Below, in pieces: positions 26,931 to 35,080 of a stretch of 64,000 nucleotides of DNA (position 1 is its first letter; every line of letters begins with the position of its first letter). The DNA comes from Amycolatopsis sp. NBRC 101858. Lineage in GTDB: Bacteria > Actinomycetota > Actinomycetes > Mycobacteriales > Pseudonocardiaceae. Both the position numbers and the translations under genes were made by a program. The notes under the pieces are model-generated. The model saw nothing but the letters and a program-made list of their open reading frames with translations, was not told the origin of the DNA and made no database searches. The stretch covers positions 1 to 64,000 of the forward strand of contig NZ_BSTD01000002.1 in the NCBI RefSeq assembly GCF_030269325.1, in the 5' to 3' direction.

Positions 26931-28096
26931 GGCGGGAACGGCCCGTAGGCGTTGCTTCGCGCGCCGCGGGTGCGGAGCGCGGGCACCGCGAACAGGAGCT
27001 TGAGCAACGCCGGGGGCGCGCTCCCGCGGCCGCGTGCCCGCGCGGCGGCGGCACGCTTCTCGACCCGTACCTGCTCGGCCTGGACCCGTTCGATGGCGCG
27101 GATGCGGTCGGCTTGGACGCCGGCGAGGACGTCCGGGCCGGCGTCGCCGCGGCGCAGGGCCGGGATCAGCCGGTTCGCCGCGGCGACGGCGTCCTGGATC
27201 GCCATGAGGATCCCGTTGCCGCCGACGGGGGAGATGACGTGGGCCGCGTCGCCGAGCAGCAGCAGGCCCGGGCGGTGCCAGCGCTCGACGCGGGAGATGT
27301 CCACCGACAGCAGCGTCGTCTGCGAGAAGTCCGTGAGCAAGTGCGCGCGGTCGGCGAGCCACGGCACGCGCTCGCGGAGGAACGCCCGGATCGGCTCGAC
27401 GCCCCGTTCGCGCAGCGCCGGGTACGAGCCCTTTTCGATGCTGTAGCCCACCTGCCAGTCGCGGACCCCGCCGAGGACACCGACGTAGGCGTCGCGCCCG
27501 AAGTAGAGGTCGAGGTCGGCGTCGGGCGGGTCGCCGGGGGAGCGCGGCAGCCGGAACCAGAGCAGGTCGGTGGTGGCGCCGAGTGGTTTCGCCTCGAGTC
27601 CCGCGAGCCGCCGCACGGTGGAGAAGCGCCCGTCGGCGCCGACGACCAGCGACGTGGTGAGCTCGCCGCCGCGGTACCGGACGCCGGTCACCTTCCCGTC
27701 CTCTTCGAGGAGGCCGGTGACCTTGGCGTTCGTGCGCAAGGTGAACGCCGGGAGCGCGGCCGCCCGCTCGGCGAGGAAGTCGAGGAACCGCACCTGCGGC
27801 ATCAGCGCGACGTAGCCGAACGGCGTGTCGAGGCGGTCGTAGTCGGCGCAGCTGTAGACGCCAGAAGGTGTGTGGAAGCGGAACGACCGCGCCTTGAAGT
27901 GGTCGAGCCGCAGGAGGTCGGCCGCCAGGCCGAGCCGGTCGAGCAGCTCGAGGGTGTAGGGGTGCAGCGAATCGCCGCGGAAGTCGCGGTCGAAGTCGGA
28001 GCGCGCTTCGAACACCGTGACCTCGATGCCGGCGCGGGCGAGCAGGTAGCCGAGCAGCAGCCCGCCGGGGCCGCCGCCCGCGACGGCGACGCTCAC
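26900..28096 (-). CDS. FAD-dependent monooxygenase, class A (PHBH fold)
   Basis: A 398-residue flavoprotein. The N-terminal dinucleotide fold is VAVAGGGPGGLLLGYLLARA, with the ribose-binding Glu in VTVFEARSD. The DG motif is VVGADGRFSTVRRLAG and the GD motif LLLLGDAAHVISPVGGNG, all as in group A aromatic hydroxylases and related epoxidases. The C-terminal 60 residues are basic and Arg-rich. The GTG at 28096 overlaps the stop of the deazaflavin-type reductase gene by 4 bp, so the two are coupled and probably share a substrate or an inducer sensed by the MarR protein. Confidence 0.85.
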   Translation of the reverse strand: MSVAVAGGGPGGLLLGYLLARAGIEVTVFEARSDFDRDFRGDSLHPYTLELLDRLGLAADLLRLDHFKARSFRFHTPSGVYSCADYDRLDTPFGYVALMPQVRFLDFLAERAAALPAFTLRTNAKVTGLLEEDGKVTGVRYRGGELTTSLVVGADGRFSTVRRLAGLEAKPLGATTDLLWFRLPRSPGDPPDADLDLYFGRDAYVGVLGGVRDWQVGYSIEKGSYPALRERGVEPIRAFLRERVPWLADRAHLLTDFSQTTLLSVDISRVERWHRPGLLLLGDAAHVISPVGGNGILMAIQDAVAAANRLIPALRRGDAGPDVLAGVQADRIRAIERVQAEQVRVEKRAAAARARGRGSAPPALLKLLFAVPALRTRGARSNAYGPFPPQLDESLLAS

Positions 28097-28545
28097 GCCG
28101 TGTCCACTGTGGTCAGCCGGAAGACTGCCATCCCGGGCAGGTGCTCGAGGATCTGGCGCGGGGTCGCGTCCTGAGGTACCGGGAAGGCCTTGATCGCCCA
28201 CGGGACCGACATCGCGGTCAGGTACGTCGCGACGACTTCGGCGGCTTCGTAGCCGTCGACGGTCTCCGCGCGGCAGTCCTGCCGTTCGCCGGCCGCGAGC
28301 AGCGCGCACTCGGGTGCGTCCAGGAGGTTGGCGACCCAGTCGCGGTCGCGCACGGGCGAGACGAGGTAGCGCCCGCCGTCCCGGGCGACGACGGCCAGCG
28401 GCACGAGCCGCGGCGCACCGGTGCTGCGGCCGCGGGTCTCGACGACACGCAGCGCGTACCCGCCTTCGGGAGGCGGCTCGCCGGGCACCCCGATCAGCTT
28501 GGCGGTCATTTCGGCGTTCATCGCTCGCACGTCCACCCGGTTCAC
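28093..28545 (-). CDS. Deazaflavin (F420)-dependent nitroreductase-like protein (DUF385)
   Basis: A 150-residue split beta-barrel protein of the F420-dependent nitroreductase family: LRVVETRGRSTGAPRLVPLAV is followed by GGRYLVSPVRDRDWVANLLD, matching the cofactor-binding beta strands. It likely reduces or desaturates a small organic compound with F420. The GTG at 28545 lies 7 nt after a TAGTTT -10 candidate (28558-28553, minus), i.e. leaderless, with the MarR operator just upstream. It is the first gene of a two-gene operon with the FAD monooxygenase. Confidence 0.78.
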   Translation of the reverse strand: MNRVDVRAMNAEMTAKLIGVPGEPPPEGGYALRVVETRGRSTGAPRLVPLAVVARDGGRYLVSPVRDRDWVANLLDAPECALLAAGERQDCRAETVDGYEAAEVVATYLTAMSVPWAIKAFPVPQDATPRQILEHLPGMAVFRLTTVDTA

Positions 28546-28556
28546 CGTAGCAAAAC

Positions 28557-28584
28557 TAGCTAGATTGTCTAGCTACCTTAGAAT
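28557..28584. promoter_or_regulatory. MarR operator and divergent leaderless promoters
   Basis: TAGCTAG-attgt-CTAGCTA at 28557-28575 is a perfect 7-bp inverted repeat. TAGAAT (28579-28584) is a plus-strand -10, 6 nt before the MarR GTG. TAGTTT (28558-28553 on minus) is a -10, 7 nt before the reductase GTG. A repressor on the palindrome would block both directions. Confidence 0.75.
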
Positions 28585-28590
28585 GGCCCG

Positions 28591-29034
28591 GTGGAAGACA
28601 GCGTCGCGTACCGGGTGAACCTCGCCCTGCGGGACCTGCTGGCGCTCGCCCACGACGTCCAGCTGGCCCTGGCCCGCCGCCTGGACCTCGGCGCGACCGA
28701 CGTGCAGGCCCTGCAGCACCTGGCGGCGGGCACGCCGATGGGCACGGTCGACCTGGCGCACGCGCTCAAGATCCGCTCGGCGTCGGCGACGGTCCTGGTC
28801 GACCGCCTGGAAGCGGCCGGCCACGTCCGCCGCGACCGCCACCCCAGCGACGGCAGGCGCGTCACGCTGGTCATCGCGGACGCCGCCCGCACCGAGGTTC
28901 GGGCGGCGCTGGCGCCGCTGGTCGAAGCGGTGACCCGGCTGACGGAGGAGCTGGAGCCGGGGCAGGCCGAAGCGGTGGCGAAGTTCCTCGGCGACACGAC
29001 GGAAGTGCTGAGGACGTACGCGGCCGGGTCATGA
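28591..29034 (+). CDS. MarR-family transcriptional regulator
   Basis: A 147-residue winged-helix regulator: helices around LDLGATDVQALQHLAAGTPM, recognition region LAHALKIRSASATVLVDRLE and the wing RDRHPSDGRRVTLV. It diverges from the reductase/monooxygenase operon, with a perfect palindrome between the starts, so it most likely represses itself and that operon in response to the compound they oxidise or reduce. The GTG at 28591 fits a leaderless transcript. Its end overlaps the convergent ABC gene by 6 bp. Confidence 0.88.
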   Translation: MEDSVAYRVNLALRDLLALAHDVQLALARRLDLGATDVQALQHLAAGTPMGTVDLAHALKIRSASATVLVDRLEAAGHVRRDRHPSDGRRVTLVIADAARTEVRAALAPLVEAVTRLTEELEPGQAEAVAKFLGDTTEVLRTYAAGS

Positions 29035-29769
29035 CCTCGCGTGGTAGGCCGCGAGGACGTCGTCCAGTGGGCCGTGGTCGCGGATCCGGCCCTCGTCCAT
29101 CCAGAGGGCGGTGGTGCAGAGCTCCCGCAGCAGTTCGTCGGAGTGCGAGGCGAAGACCAGTGCCCCGGCGCGGCGGGCGAGGTCGACCAGCCGCTCGCGG
29201 GCTTTCGCGAGGAACGCCGCGTCGACGGCGCCGAGGCCCTCGTCGAGGATGAGGATTTCGGGGTCGATGGTGGTCACCACGCCGAGCGAGAGCCGGACCC
29301 GCATGCCGGCCGAGTAGGTGCGCAGCGGCAAGCTCAGATAGTCGCCGAGTTCGGTGAACTCCGCGATGTCGTCGACCCGCTTCGCCATCTGCTTGCGGCT
29401 CATGCCGAGGAACAGGCCCTGGATCATGACGTTCTCGTGGCCCGAAACCTCGGGGTCCAGACCGACGCCGAGGTCGAACACGGGCGCGATCCGGCCGGTG
29501 ACCCGGGCGGTGCCGCGGGTCGGCTCGTAGATGCCGGACAGCAGCCGCAGCAGGGTCGACTTGCCGGCGCCGTTGTGCCCGACCAGCCCGACGCGGTCGC
29601 CGTCGCCCATCGAGAGGGTGATGTCCTGCAGCGCTTCGATGACCGGGACCTTCGCCGCGGCGGCGATCGGCCCGCCGACCTTGCCGAGCACCTGTTTCTT
29701 GAGCGACCGGGTCTTGGCGTCGAAGATCGGGAAGTCGACGTACGCGCCTTTGACCTCGATGCTCACCAT
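29029..29769 (-). CDS. ABC transporter ATPase of the polysaccharide-export (Wzt/RfbE) type
   Basis: A 246-residue ATPase with Walker A GHNGAGKST, signature YSAGMRVRLSLG and Walker B LILDEGLGAVDAAF. The EVSGHENVMIQGLFLGMSRK stretch and the long N-terminal beta region before Walker A are characteristic of O-antigen and galactan exporters (Wzt, mycobacterial RfbE). It lacks Wzt's C-terminal carbohydrate-binding domain. No permease gene is adjacent, so its membrane partner must be elsewhere, perhaps near the galactan genes to the left of the window. The ATG at 29769 has GAGGGG upstream. A large palindrome precedes it. Confidence 0.85.
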   Translation of the reverse strand: MVSIEVKGAYVDFPIFDAKTRSLKKQVLGKVGGPIAAAAKVPVIEALQDITLSMGDGDRVGLVGHNGAGKSTLLRLLSGIYEPTRGTARVTGRIAPVFDLGVGLDPEVSGHENVMIQGLFLGMSRKQMAKRVDDIAEFTELGDYLSLPLRTYSAGMRVRLSLGVVTTIDPEILILDEGLGAVDAAFLAKARERLVDLARRAGALVFASHSDELLRELCTTALWMDEGRIRDHGPLDDVLAAYHARS

Positions 29770-29783
29770 GTTCGCCCCTCTCG

Positions 29784-29823
29784 CCGCCGAATGCGAATGC
29801 AAGTTATCATTCGTATTCGGCGG
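29784..29823. promoter_or_regulatory. Large inverted repeat between ABC ATPase and TetR genes
   Basis: Two 16-bp arms, CCGCCGAATGCGAATG and CATTCGTATTCGGCGG, match at 15 of 16 positions around an 8-bp AT-rich spacer (caagttat). It is centred in the 76-bp gap between divergent genes, the expected place for a TetR operator controlling both. Confidence 0.72.
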
Positions 29824-29845
29824 TGGTCCGAGGGTGGGAGGTAGC

Positions 29846-30484
29846 GTGCGGCCGGTGAGCCAGCAGTCCGCCGACCCCGGGTTCCACCCGCCGCGGCAAG
29901 CGCGCAGCCGGGAGTCGCTGCAGAAGGTGCTGGCCGCCGCCGAGCACGTGCTGGCCGGGCAGGGTCACGAAGAGTTCACCCTCGCGGCGGTCGCCGAGCG
30001 GGCCGGGATGTCGGTGGGGACGATCTACCGCCGGTTCTCGGGCAAGGACCAGCTGCTCTACGCCGTGAAGGACCAGTTGCTCGGCCGTCTGGAGGCCGGC
30101 GTCGGCGACGCACTCCGGACGTCGGAACCGGGGCTGGGCGAGGTCGTCGGCGCGTTCGTCCGTGCGCTGGCCCGGACTTTCTCGAGCCACGACCGGATCT
30201 TCCCCGAGCTGCTCGACGGCCAGCGTGCCGACGGGCGCGATCGCGGCCTCCAGGCGCTGGCCGCGATCCAGCAGGCGCTCGTCGAAGCCGTGCACCCGTG
30301 CTTGGACGAGGTCCGCCGTCCGGACGCCGCGCTCGCCGTCCGCACGATCGCCCGGACCATCATCGGCTCCGCGGTGCACCGCGCCGCCACCGGCCGGTTC
30401 TGGCCCGACGGCCTGACCTGGACCGCGTGGGCCACCGAGACGACCGCGCTGGCGCTCGCCTACCTCACCTCCCCGGGCGGCTGA
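29846..30484 (+). CDS. TetR-family transcriptional regulator
   Basis: A 212-residue regulator with an N-terminal HTH (FTLAAVAERAGMSVGTIYRR followed by FSGKDQLLYAV) and a variable C-terminal ligand domain. It diverges from the polysaccharide-export ATPase across a 40-bp palindrome, so it probably controls that gene and itself. GTG at 29846 follows GGGAGG by 4 nt; GTG at 29855 is an alternative. The ligand cannot be inferred. Confidence 0.85.
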   Translation: MRPVSQQSADPGFHPPRQARSRESLQKVLAAAEHVLAGQGHEEFTLAAVAERAGMSVGTIYRRFSGKDQLLYAVKDQLLGRLEAGVGDALRTSEPGLGEVVGAFVRALARTFSSHDRIFPELLDGQRADGRDRGLQALAAIQQALVEAVHPCLDEVRRPDAALAVRTIARTIIGSAVHRAATGRFWPDGLTWTAWATETTALALAYLTSPGG

Positions 30485-30509
30485 CCGAGCGGAGCCGCCG
30501 GAACCGGGC

Positions 30510-30515
30510 TAGCTT
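30510..30515 (+). promoter_or_regulatory. -10 box of leaderless photolyase transcript
   Basis: TAGCTT ends 7 nt before the ATG at 30523, which has no ribosome site. The same box and spacing precede the cupin gene at 51788. Confidence 0.5.
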
Positions 30516-30522
30516 TCCGGTC

Positions 30523-32019
30523 ATGCGAAACGAGCCCGCGCTCTGGCTGTTCGCCGACCAGCTCGGGCCGCACTTCCACAGCACTCCCGAACACCGCGGC
30601 CGCGACGTGCTGCTGATCCGGTCGGCCGCGGCCTTCGCCGGCAAGCCGTTCCACCGGCAGAAACTGCACCTCGTCCAGGCCGCGCTGTACCGGCTGGCCG
30701 CCGACCTCGGCGACCGCGTCACCCTGCTCGACGCCCCGGACTACCGCACCGGCCTGCGGCGGTTCGGGCGGCCCGTCGTCGTGCACGAGCCGACGTCGCA
30801 CGCCGCCGATGCCTTCGTCCGGCGGCTGCGCGACGAAGGCGCCGTCACCGAAATCCTGCCGACCCCCGGTTTCGTGCTGTCCAAAGAGGACTTCGCCACG
30901 TGGGCCGAGGGACGCGCGCGGTTCGTCATGGAGGACTTCTACCGCGACCAGCGCCGCAAGTTCGGCGTGCTGCTGGAGCCCGACGGCGAACCGGCCGGCG
31001 GGCACTGGAACTACGACCGGGACAACCGGCAGCCGCCGCCGAAGACCACCCGGCTCGACGTGCCCGCGCCGTGGCACCCGCGGGAGAACGAGCTCGACGA
31101 CCGCGTCCGGGCCGAGCTGGACGAAGCCGAGCGCGCGGGGAAGATCCACCCGGTGGGCGTCGACGGCCCGCGGCGCTTCGCCGTCGGGCATGACGAAGCG
31201 CACCGCGCCCTGCGCCGGTTCCTCGAGCACCGCTTGCCCGTCTTCGGCCCCCATCAGGACGCGATGCTCACCCACGACTGGGCGATGGCGCACGCGCTGC
31301 TCTCCGTGCCGCTCAACCTCGGCCTGCTCGACCCCCGCGACGTCGTGCGGCGGGCCGAAGAGCGCTACCGGACCGGCGACGCGCCGCTGAGCAGCGTCGA
31401 AGGTTTCGTCCGCCAGATCCTCGGCTGGCGCGAGTGGGTGTGGCACCTGTACTGGCACCAGGGGCCGGAGTACTTGCGGCGCAACGCTTTGCAGGCGCGC
31501 CGCGAGCTGCCGGACTGGTGGCGTTCGCTGGACGCGGACGCCGTCGAAGCGGCCTGCCTGCGCACGGCGCTCGCCGGCGTGCGCGACCGCGGCTACGCCC
31601 ACCACATCGAACGCCTGATGGTGCTCGGCAACCACGCGCTGCAGCGCGGGTACGACCCGGCCGAGCTGAACCGCTGGTTCGCCACCGCGTTCGTCGACGG
31701 GTTCGGGTGGGTCATGCCGGCGAACGTGATCGGCATGAGCCAGTACGCCGACGGCGGCCTCGTCGGGACGAAGCCGTACGCGGCCGGCGGCGCCTACATC
31801 AACCGGATGAGTGACCATTGCCCCGGTTGTGTTTTCGACCCGAAGAAGCGGACCGGGCCGGACGCCTGCCCGTTCACCGCCGGGTACTGGGCGTTCCTCG
31901 ACCGCAACGCGGGCAGGCTGCGGGACAACCACCGGATGCGGCAGCCGTTGCGGGGCCTGGAAAGACTCGCGGATCGTGACGAGGTCGTCGCCCGGGAGGC
32001 TGACCGTCACCACTTCTGA
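30523..32019 (+). CDS. FeS-containing bacterial photolyase/cryptochrome (PhrB/CryB class)
   Basis: A 498-residue flavoprotein of the iron-sulfur bacterial cryptochrome/photolyase class, which repairs (6-4) photoproducts. The four cluster cysteines are C345, C433, C436 and C449, each five positions earlier than the known set of Agrobacterium PhrB, so spacing is fully conserved. Other family stretches are VEGFVRQILGWREWVWHLYW and NHALQRGYDPAELNRWF, plus the C-terminal CPFTAGYWAFLDRN. The N-terminal domain LWLFADQLGPHF would bind the ribolumazine antenna. The ATG at 30523 is probably leaderless. It follows a TetR gene without an obvious link. Confidence 0.92.
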   Translation: MRNEPALWLFADQLGPHFHSTPEHRGRDVLLIRSAAAFAGKPFHRQKLHLVQAALYRLAADLGDRVTLLDAPDYRTGLRRFGRPVVVHEPTSHAADAFVRRLRDEGAVTEILPTPGFVLSKEDFATWAEGRARFVMEDFYRDQRRKFGVLLEPDGEPAGGHWNYDRDNRQPPPKTTRLDVPAPWHPRENELDDRVRAELDEAERAGKIHPVGVDGPRRFAVGHDEAHRALRRFLEHRLPVFGPHQDAMLTHDWAMAHALLSVPLNLGLLDPRDVVRRAEERYRTGDAPLSSVEGFVRQILGWREWVWHLYWHQGPEYLRRNALQARRELPDWWRSLDADAVEAACLRTALAGVRDRGYAHHIERLMVLGNHALQRGYDPAELNRWFATAFVDGFGWVMPANVIGMSQYADGGLVGTKPYAAGGAYINRMSDHCPGCVFDPKKRTGPDACPFTAGYWAFLDRNAGRLRDNHRMRQPLRGLERLADRDEVVAREADRHHF

Positions 32020-32102
32020 TTTCACACCATTGTGTAGCTAGTCCGGCGGGCTTTGGTCTTTTACGGTGATTGCCTCCCTTTCCCCGGCGAAGGCGATCCT
32101 CC

Positions 32103-33242
32103 GTGCCCGACGCAGACCAGCGCGCTGGCGTGCTGTCCAAACGCGCCCTGGTGACCGCGTCCCACGCGGTCGAGCGCGCCGCGCTCGCCGACGGGACGGG
32201 CGCCGACACCGTGGTGTTCGCGCTGTTCCAGCGGCTGCCGTACTTCGAACGAGAACGCGACGTGTACGCGCGGATCGCGCGGAAGGCGGCCGTCACGGTC
32301 GTCGGCATGGTCGACTCCGGCCGGCCCGACCTCCCGCACGGCGTCACGCCGGTGCTGCTGCGCCCCGACGAGCCGATGGCGCGGGAGTGGTCGGTCGCGG
32401 TGCTCTCGCCGACGTTCGGGGCCTCGGTCGTCGCGCAGGACCTGGACGAGATCGACCCGCAGGCGTCGTCGGTCGAGCGGGCGCGGCTGTTCCGCGGCCG
32501 CTGGGGGCTGCGCCGCGACGAGGCGTACGCGGAGGTCGTCCGGCTCCGCGACGCGATGGGCGACCGGCTGCCCCCGGCGGTGCGGCACCAGGTCGGCGAG
32601 GTCCTGGCGGCGGTGGAGACCCCGGCGGAGGTCGACATCGAAAGCCGGGCGGAGGCGGCGCTGCGGCACGTGGCGGCCCGGCTCGACGAGGCGCGGGCGT
32701 CGGCACCGCCGGTCCCGGGCCCGGCCGTCGACCCGGACACCGGGCTCGACACCCTGGCGGGCCTCACGCGGTGGCTCGGCGACGCGACCGACACGGTGCC
32801 CCTCGGCCTGGTGCTGGTCGCGGTCGACGACCTCACCGCGGTCGGCCGTCGGCACGGCACCCGCGTCCGCATGCACACGGAGCAGAACATCGCGGACCTG
32901 CTCCGCGGGGGACTGCGCCCGCTCGACCGCGCGGTCCGGCTCGGCTCGGGGGAGTTCCTGGTGGTCCAGCCGGCGGTGCCGGCGGCGGAGCTGACGTCCC
33001 GCAGCCGGCACCTCGAGCGCCGCTTGTCGGCGCTGCACGCGACGTACCCGTTCGTGGACCTGCACCCCCGCACGACCACCATGCTGACCCGCCGCCGACC
33101 GTTGCCGCTGCAGAAGCTCCGCGCCCAGCTGCGCGAGATCCCGGCGGTGACCCTGTGGCCGCCGAACCAAGGCTCGCTGCCGATCCCGCCGGAGCCGCAG
33201 GGCACGGCGATGCGCTCGGGCGCGGGTGCCTGGTTCCGCTGA
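32103..33242 (+). CDS. DICT sensory domain protein with degenerate GGDEF domain
   Basis: A 379-residue soluble protein. Residues 20-165 match the DICT domain, which accompanies diguanylate cyclases and two-component proteins (TVVFALFQRLPYFERERDVY, then RKAAVTVVGMVDSG). Residues 215-360 have the fold pattern of a GGDEF domain (DPDTGLDTLAGLTRWLGDA, LVLVAVDDL), but the catalytic GG(D/E)EF is GSGEF near residue 282 and the metal-binding region is altered. It is therefore probably an inactive signalling or nucleotide-binding protein. Start is uncertain: GTG at 32103 lacks a clear ribosome site and a TTG at 32070 is in frame. Confidence 0.68.
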   Translation: MPDADQRAGVLSKRALVTASHAVERAALADGTGADTVVFALFQRLPYFERERDVYARIARKAAVTVVGMVDSGRPDLPHGVTPVLLRPDEPMAREWSVAVLSPTFGASVVAQDLDEIDPQASSVERARLFRGRWGLRRDEAYAEVVRLRDAMGDRLPPAVRHQVGEVLAAVETPAEVDIESRAEAALRHVAARLDEARASAPPVPGPAVDPDTGLDTLAGLTRWLGDATDTVPLGLVLVAVDDLTAVGRRHGTRVRMHTEQNIADLLRGGLRPLDRAVRLGSGEFLVVQPAVPAAELTSRSRHLERRLSALHATYPFVDLHPRTTTMLTRRRPLPLQKLRAQLREIPAVTLWPPNQGSLPIPPEPQGTAMRSGAGAWFR

Positions 33243-33276
33243 GCGCGTATAACGCCCTATACAGCGCCCCGATGGC

Positions 33277-33591
33277 TCATGAGGTCGCGTCTTCGATCGC
33301 AGAGACAAGAGCACGGAGTGCGGCGACTTCCGCGGCCAGGGCCCGCCGCCCCGCCGGGCTGATGGTGATCCACGTCCGGGGCCGCTTGCCTTCGTAGCCC
33401 TTCTCGACGTCGATCAGCCCGGCCTCTTCGAGGATCGTGACGTGCCGCGACAGGTTCCCGGCCGTCATGTCCAGGGTCCGGCGCAGGTACCCGAAGTCGA
33501 CCTTCCCGGCTTCGGCGGTGATGGTGAGGATGCCGAGCCGGTGGCGCTGGTGCACGGTCTCGTCGAGGCTCGCCGCGGGGTGCTCGCTCAT
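33277..33591 (-). CDS. Small winged-helix regulator (transcriptional regulator of the MarR/PadR-like 'HTH_34' kind)
   Basis: A 104-residue DNA-binding protein: RHRLGILTITAEAGKVDFGY, a recognition region TLDMTAGNLSRHVTILEEAG and the wing EGKRPRTWITISPAGRRAL. It overlaps the upstream membrane protein by 4 bp (ATGA). Membrane-protein plus small winged-helix pairs of this kind are common in actinomycetes, with the regulator controlling the pair. No specific ligand is suggested. Confidence 0.8.
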   Translation of the reverse strand: MSEHPAASLDETVHQRHRLGILTITAEAGKVDFGYLRRTLDMTAGNLSRHVTILEEAGLIDVEKGYEGKRPRTWITISPAGRRALAAEVAALRALVSAIEDATS

Positions 33592-34406
33592 GCGCGCGCC
33601 CGCCGCTCGTGCCACGCCGCGAACGCCCCGCCGGCGAGCAGCACGAGCCCGGGCAGCAGCGTGTTCGTGAACGCCATCGTGGCTTCGCCCTCGTACCGCG
33701 CGAAGACGCCGAGGTGGAAGAACACGTTCTGCGCGTTGTAGACGTTCGCCAGCAGCGCGGCGGCCGCGAAGAGCCCGCTGATCACGCCGAGCACCCGGCT
33801 GCGTTCCAGCCACGCCAGCCCGATCAGGCCGAGCGCGATCGTGACGAGCGGCGCGTAGGGCCGCACGGGCGCGAACCGGAGGTCGAGCATCGCGAGGGCG
33901 ACGAGGCCGAAGACCATCGCGGCCGCCGTCGCGATCCCCGGGTGGCGGAGCTTCGGCCGCAGCCACAGCACGCCGCCGAGCGCGAGCAGGGCGGCGGCCG
34001 CCACGGGGATCGTGAACGACGGCTGGGCGAACGGCGACCGCTCGACCCGGTAGGCGAAGGACTCGACCACGGGGAACCCCAACGAGATCGCGAGGACACC
34101 CACGAGGCCGATCGCGAGGTAGCCGCGGATCGGCGTCCGCACGCCGCTGCGCGTGCCGCGGTGGAGGTACCACGCGGCCGTGGCCAGGAACCCGCCGACG
34201 ACCGCGGCCAGCCAGTAGAGCTGCAGCGGCGTGCCGAACCCGACGGGCCCGGCCTCGAAGCGGCGCGGCCCGCCTTCCGCCCACAGCGGAGCCAGCAGCA
34301 CGAGCACCCCGAACAGGAACAGCGGCGGCACGTACGCGTGGCGGTCGGCTCGCGTCCGGGCCCGCAGGCGGGAGATCTCGTCGAGCAGTTCGGCCGGTCC
34401 GGTCAT
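33588..34406 (-). CDS. Polytopic membrane protein of unknown function
   Basis: A 272-residue protein with a short basic, coiled N-terminus (AELLDEISRLRARTRADRHA) and about seven hydrophobic segments. No catalytic motif was recognised. The ATG at 34406 has GGGGAG 4 nt upstream. It is first in a two-gene operon with the small winged-helix regulator. An AACTAGTT palindrome 20 bp upstream in an AT-rich stretch is a possible operator for that regulator. Confidence 0.7.
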   Translation of the reverse strand: MTGPAELLDEISRLRARTRADRHAYVPPLFLFGVLVLLAPLWAEGGPRRFEAGPVGFGTPLQLYWLAAVVGGFLATAAWYLHRGTRSGVRTPIRGYLAIGLVGVLAISLGFPVVESFAYRVERSPFAQPSFTIPVAAAALLALGGVLWLRPKLRHPGIATAAAMVFGLVALAMLDLRFAPVRPYAPLVTIALGLIGLAWLERSRVLGVISGLFAAAALLANVYNAQNVFFHLGVFARYEGEATMAFTNTLLPGLVLLAGGAFAAWHERRARA

Positions 34407-34501
34407 CGTCTCCCCAGATCGCAACTAGTTTATTTGGCAAACCAGATCTGCGGGCGAACCTACCGCGAACCGGGGCCGGTGCGGAACCCGGGTCTGCGAT
34501 C

Positions 34502-34921
34502 ATGGACGGCGTGAAGCCACGACGCTGGAACCCGGAGACCGTCGCACCGCCGCTCGGGCGGTACAGCCACCTGGCCGAGGTGCCTGCCGGGCACCGGCTC
34601 GTCTTCCTCGCCGGCCAGCTCGGGGTCGGCCCCGACGGCACCCTCGCCGGGGCGGACGCCGAAACGCAGGCACGGCGGATCTTCGCCAACCTCGAAGCGC
34701 TTCTCGAGGCCGAGGGTGCGGGGCCGGAGCACCTCGTCAAGCTGCTGACGCTGGTCACGGGCACCGAGCACCTAGCCGGGTACCGCGCCGCGCAGGCGGA
34801 GGTGTTCGCGAAGTGGTTCCCCGACGGCGACTTCCCGGCGTCGACCCTCGCCGTTGTCGCGGCGCTGGCCGGTCCGGACTACACCGTCGAGGTCGAGGCG
34901 ATCGCCGCCGTGCCCGCCTAG
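34502..34921 (+). CDS. RidA/YjgF family protein lacking the catalytic arginine
   Basis: A 139-residue protein of the RidA fold: RLVFLAGQLGVGPDGTLAG, the helix QARRIFANLEALLEAEG and the final strand TVEVEAIAAVP. In archetypal RidA an arginine in the P-x-R-S/T motif binds the imine carboxylate; here the motif reads PASTLAVVAAL, so enamine deaminase activity is unlikely. The ATG at 34502 or the GTG at 34511 may be the start. The TAG stop is part of the left CTAG target duplication of the element that follows. Confidence 0.82.
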   Translation: MDGVKPRRWNPETVAPPLGRYSHLAEVPAGHRLVFLAGQLGVGPDGTLAGADAETQARRIFANLEALLEAEGAGPEHLVKLLTLVTGTEHLAGYRAAQAEVFAKWFPDGDFPASTLAVVAALAGPDYTVEVEAIAAVPA

Positions 34922-35080
34922 GAGCTGTCCGGTAAGTGATCCAGCCGCGGTCCCGGTCGGATTGCGGATATGGTCGGTCGCGGCGAGCTGGCGGAGACGG
35001 TGATCGCGGACAGAGTACCGGCCTTCGACACCGAGGTCGCCGCGATCGTGCCCTGGCTCCGATGACTTGCAGGACAGCTC
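34922..35080. mobile_element. 159-bp MITE-like element with terminal inverted repeats, CTAG target duplication
   Basis: The ends are inverted repeats: left GAGCTGTCCGGTAAGTGATC, right (reverse complement) GAGCTGTCCTGCAAGTCATC, 17 of 20 identical. Both sides carry CTAG (34918-34921 and 35081-35084), which fits the YTAR 4-bp target of IS5-group elements. The interior has no transposase, only a 31-codon frame starting MVGRGELAET, possibly the 5' remnant of one. The element sits where the stops of two convergent genes would have overlapped in a single CTAG; the duplication leaves each gene its own stop. Confidence 0.82.

Noticed and set aside
30523..32019. CPD photolyase or plant-like cryptochrome
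   Set aside because: Four conserved cluster cysteines with PhrB spacing place it in the FeS bacterial class.
34971..35065. A 31-codon gene inside the MITE
   Set aside because: It is too short, lies wholly inside the element and is best read as a transposase remnant or chance.
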